Shown: piece after piece, positions 5,348 to 5,348 of the stretch
Position numbering within the stretch: the first letter of the stretch is position 1
How the letters are laid out: the number at the start of each line of letters is the position of its first letter
Source of the DNA: Hyphomicrobiales bacterium
GTDB taxonomy: Bacteria > Pseudomonadota > Alphaproteobacteria > Rhizobiales > Beijerinckiaceae
DNA: 5,348 bases
Assembly (NCBI GenBank): GCA_028290595.1
Contig: JAQGJO010000583.1
Location: 1-5,348 of the forward strand
Reading direction: 5' to 3'
Made by a program: the position numbers and the translations under genes
The notes under the pieces: generated by a model
What the model saw: only the letters and a program-made list of their open reading frames with translations
What the model was told of the DNA's origin: nothing
Databases searched by the model: none

Positions 5348-5348
5348 C

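Overview
The window looks like chromosomal DNA of an alphaproteobacterium, most likely of the order Hyphomicrobiales (Rhizobiales). This rests on the high GC content, a bioMNY-type biotin transporter, and two classes of intergenic palindromic repeat typical of that group. One of these repeats gives the familiar spurious translation 'MPGLVPGIHA'. The genus cannot be fixed from the sequence.

Layout: (1) Positions 1-2721, minus strand, hold a tight four-gene operon read right to left: bioM (ATPase, 2721-2005), bioN (EcfT-type membrane protein, 2008-1397), bioY (biotin-binding S component, 1389-835), then an AMP-forming acyl-CoA synthetase/ligase (838 to beyond position 1, so its C-terminal part is missing). 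Two of the three junctions are ATGA stop/start overlaps and the third is a 7-base gap, so translation is probably coupled. (2) Positions 2722-2984 are a divergent intergenic region with a candidate sigma70-like promoter for the rightward gene and small repeats that could be operators. (3) Positions 2985-3827, plus strand, encode a TauD/TfdA-family Fe(II)/2-oxoglutarate dioxygenase of 280 residues with an excellent ribosome binding site. (4) Positions 3828-4029 are intergenic and contain an inverted pair of 32-base palindromic repeats. (5) Positions 4030-5013, plus strand, encode a zinc-independent MDR-superfamily NADPH:quinone reductase-like enzyme. (6) Positions 5014-5215 hold a hairpin just after the stop codon and a second, different pair of inverted palindromic repeats with nested hairpins. 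(7) Positions 5216-5347, minus strand, carry the last 43 residues of an unrecognised protein.

How the genes work together: BioM, BioN and BioY form a complete group I ECF transporter for high-affinity biotin uptake. The ligase coupled behind bioY suggests that its acyl-CoA product is linked to biotin or a biotin precursor. The same pairing of a BioY homologue with an acyl-CoA ligase is known from the biotin-regulated yhfU-yhfT-yhfS genes of Bacillus subtilis. The dioxygenase and the oxidoreductase point the other way, are separated by repeats, and show no clear functional link to the biotin operon.

The most promising lead is the biotin-transport/ligase operon. The rest reads as ordinary accessory metabolism. 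I see no mobile element with a transposase, no CRISPR array and no RNA gene.
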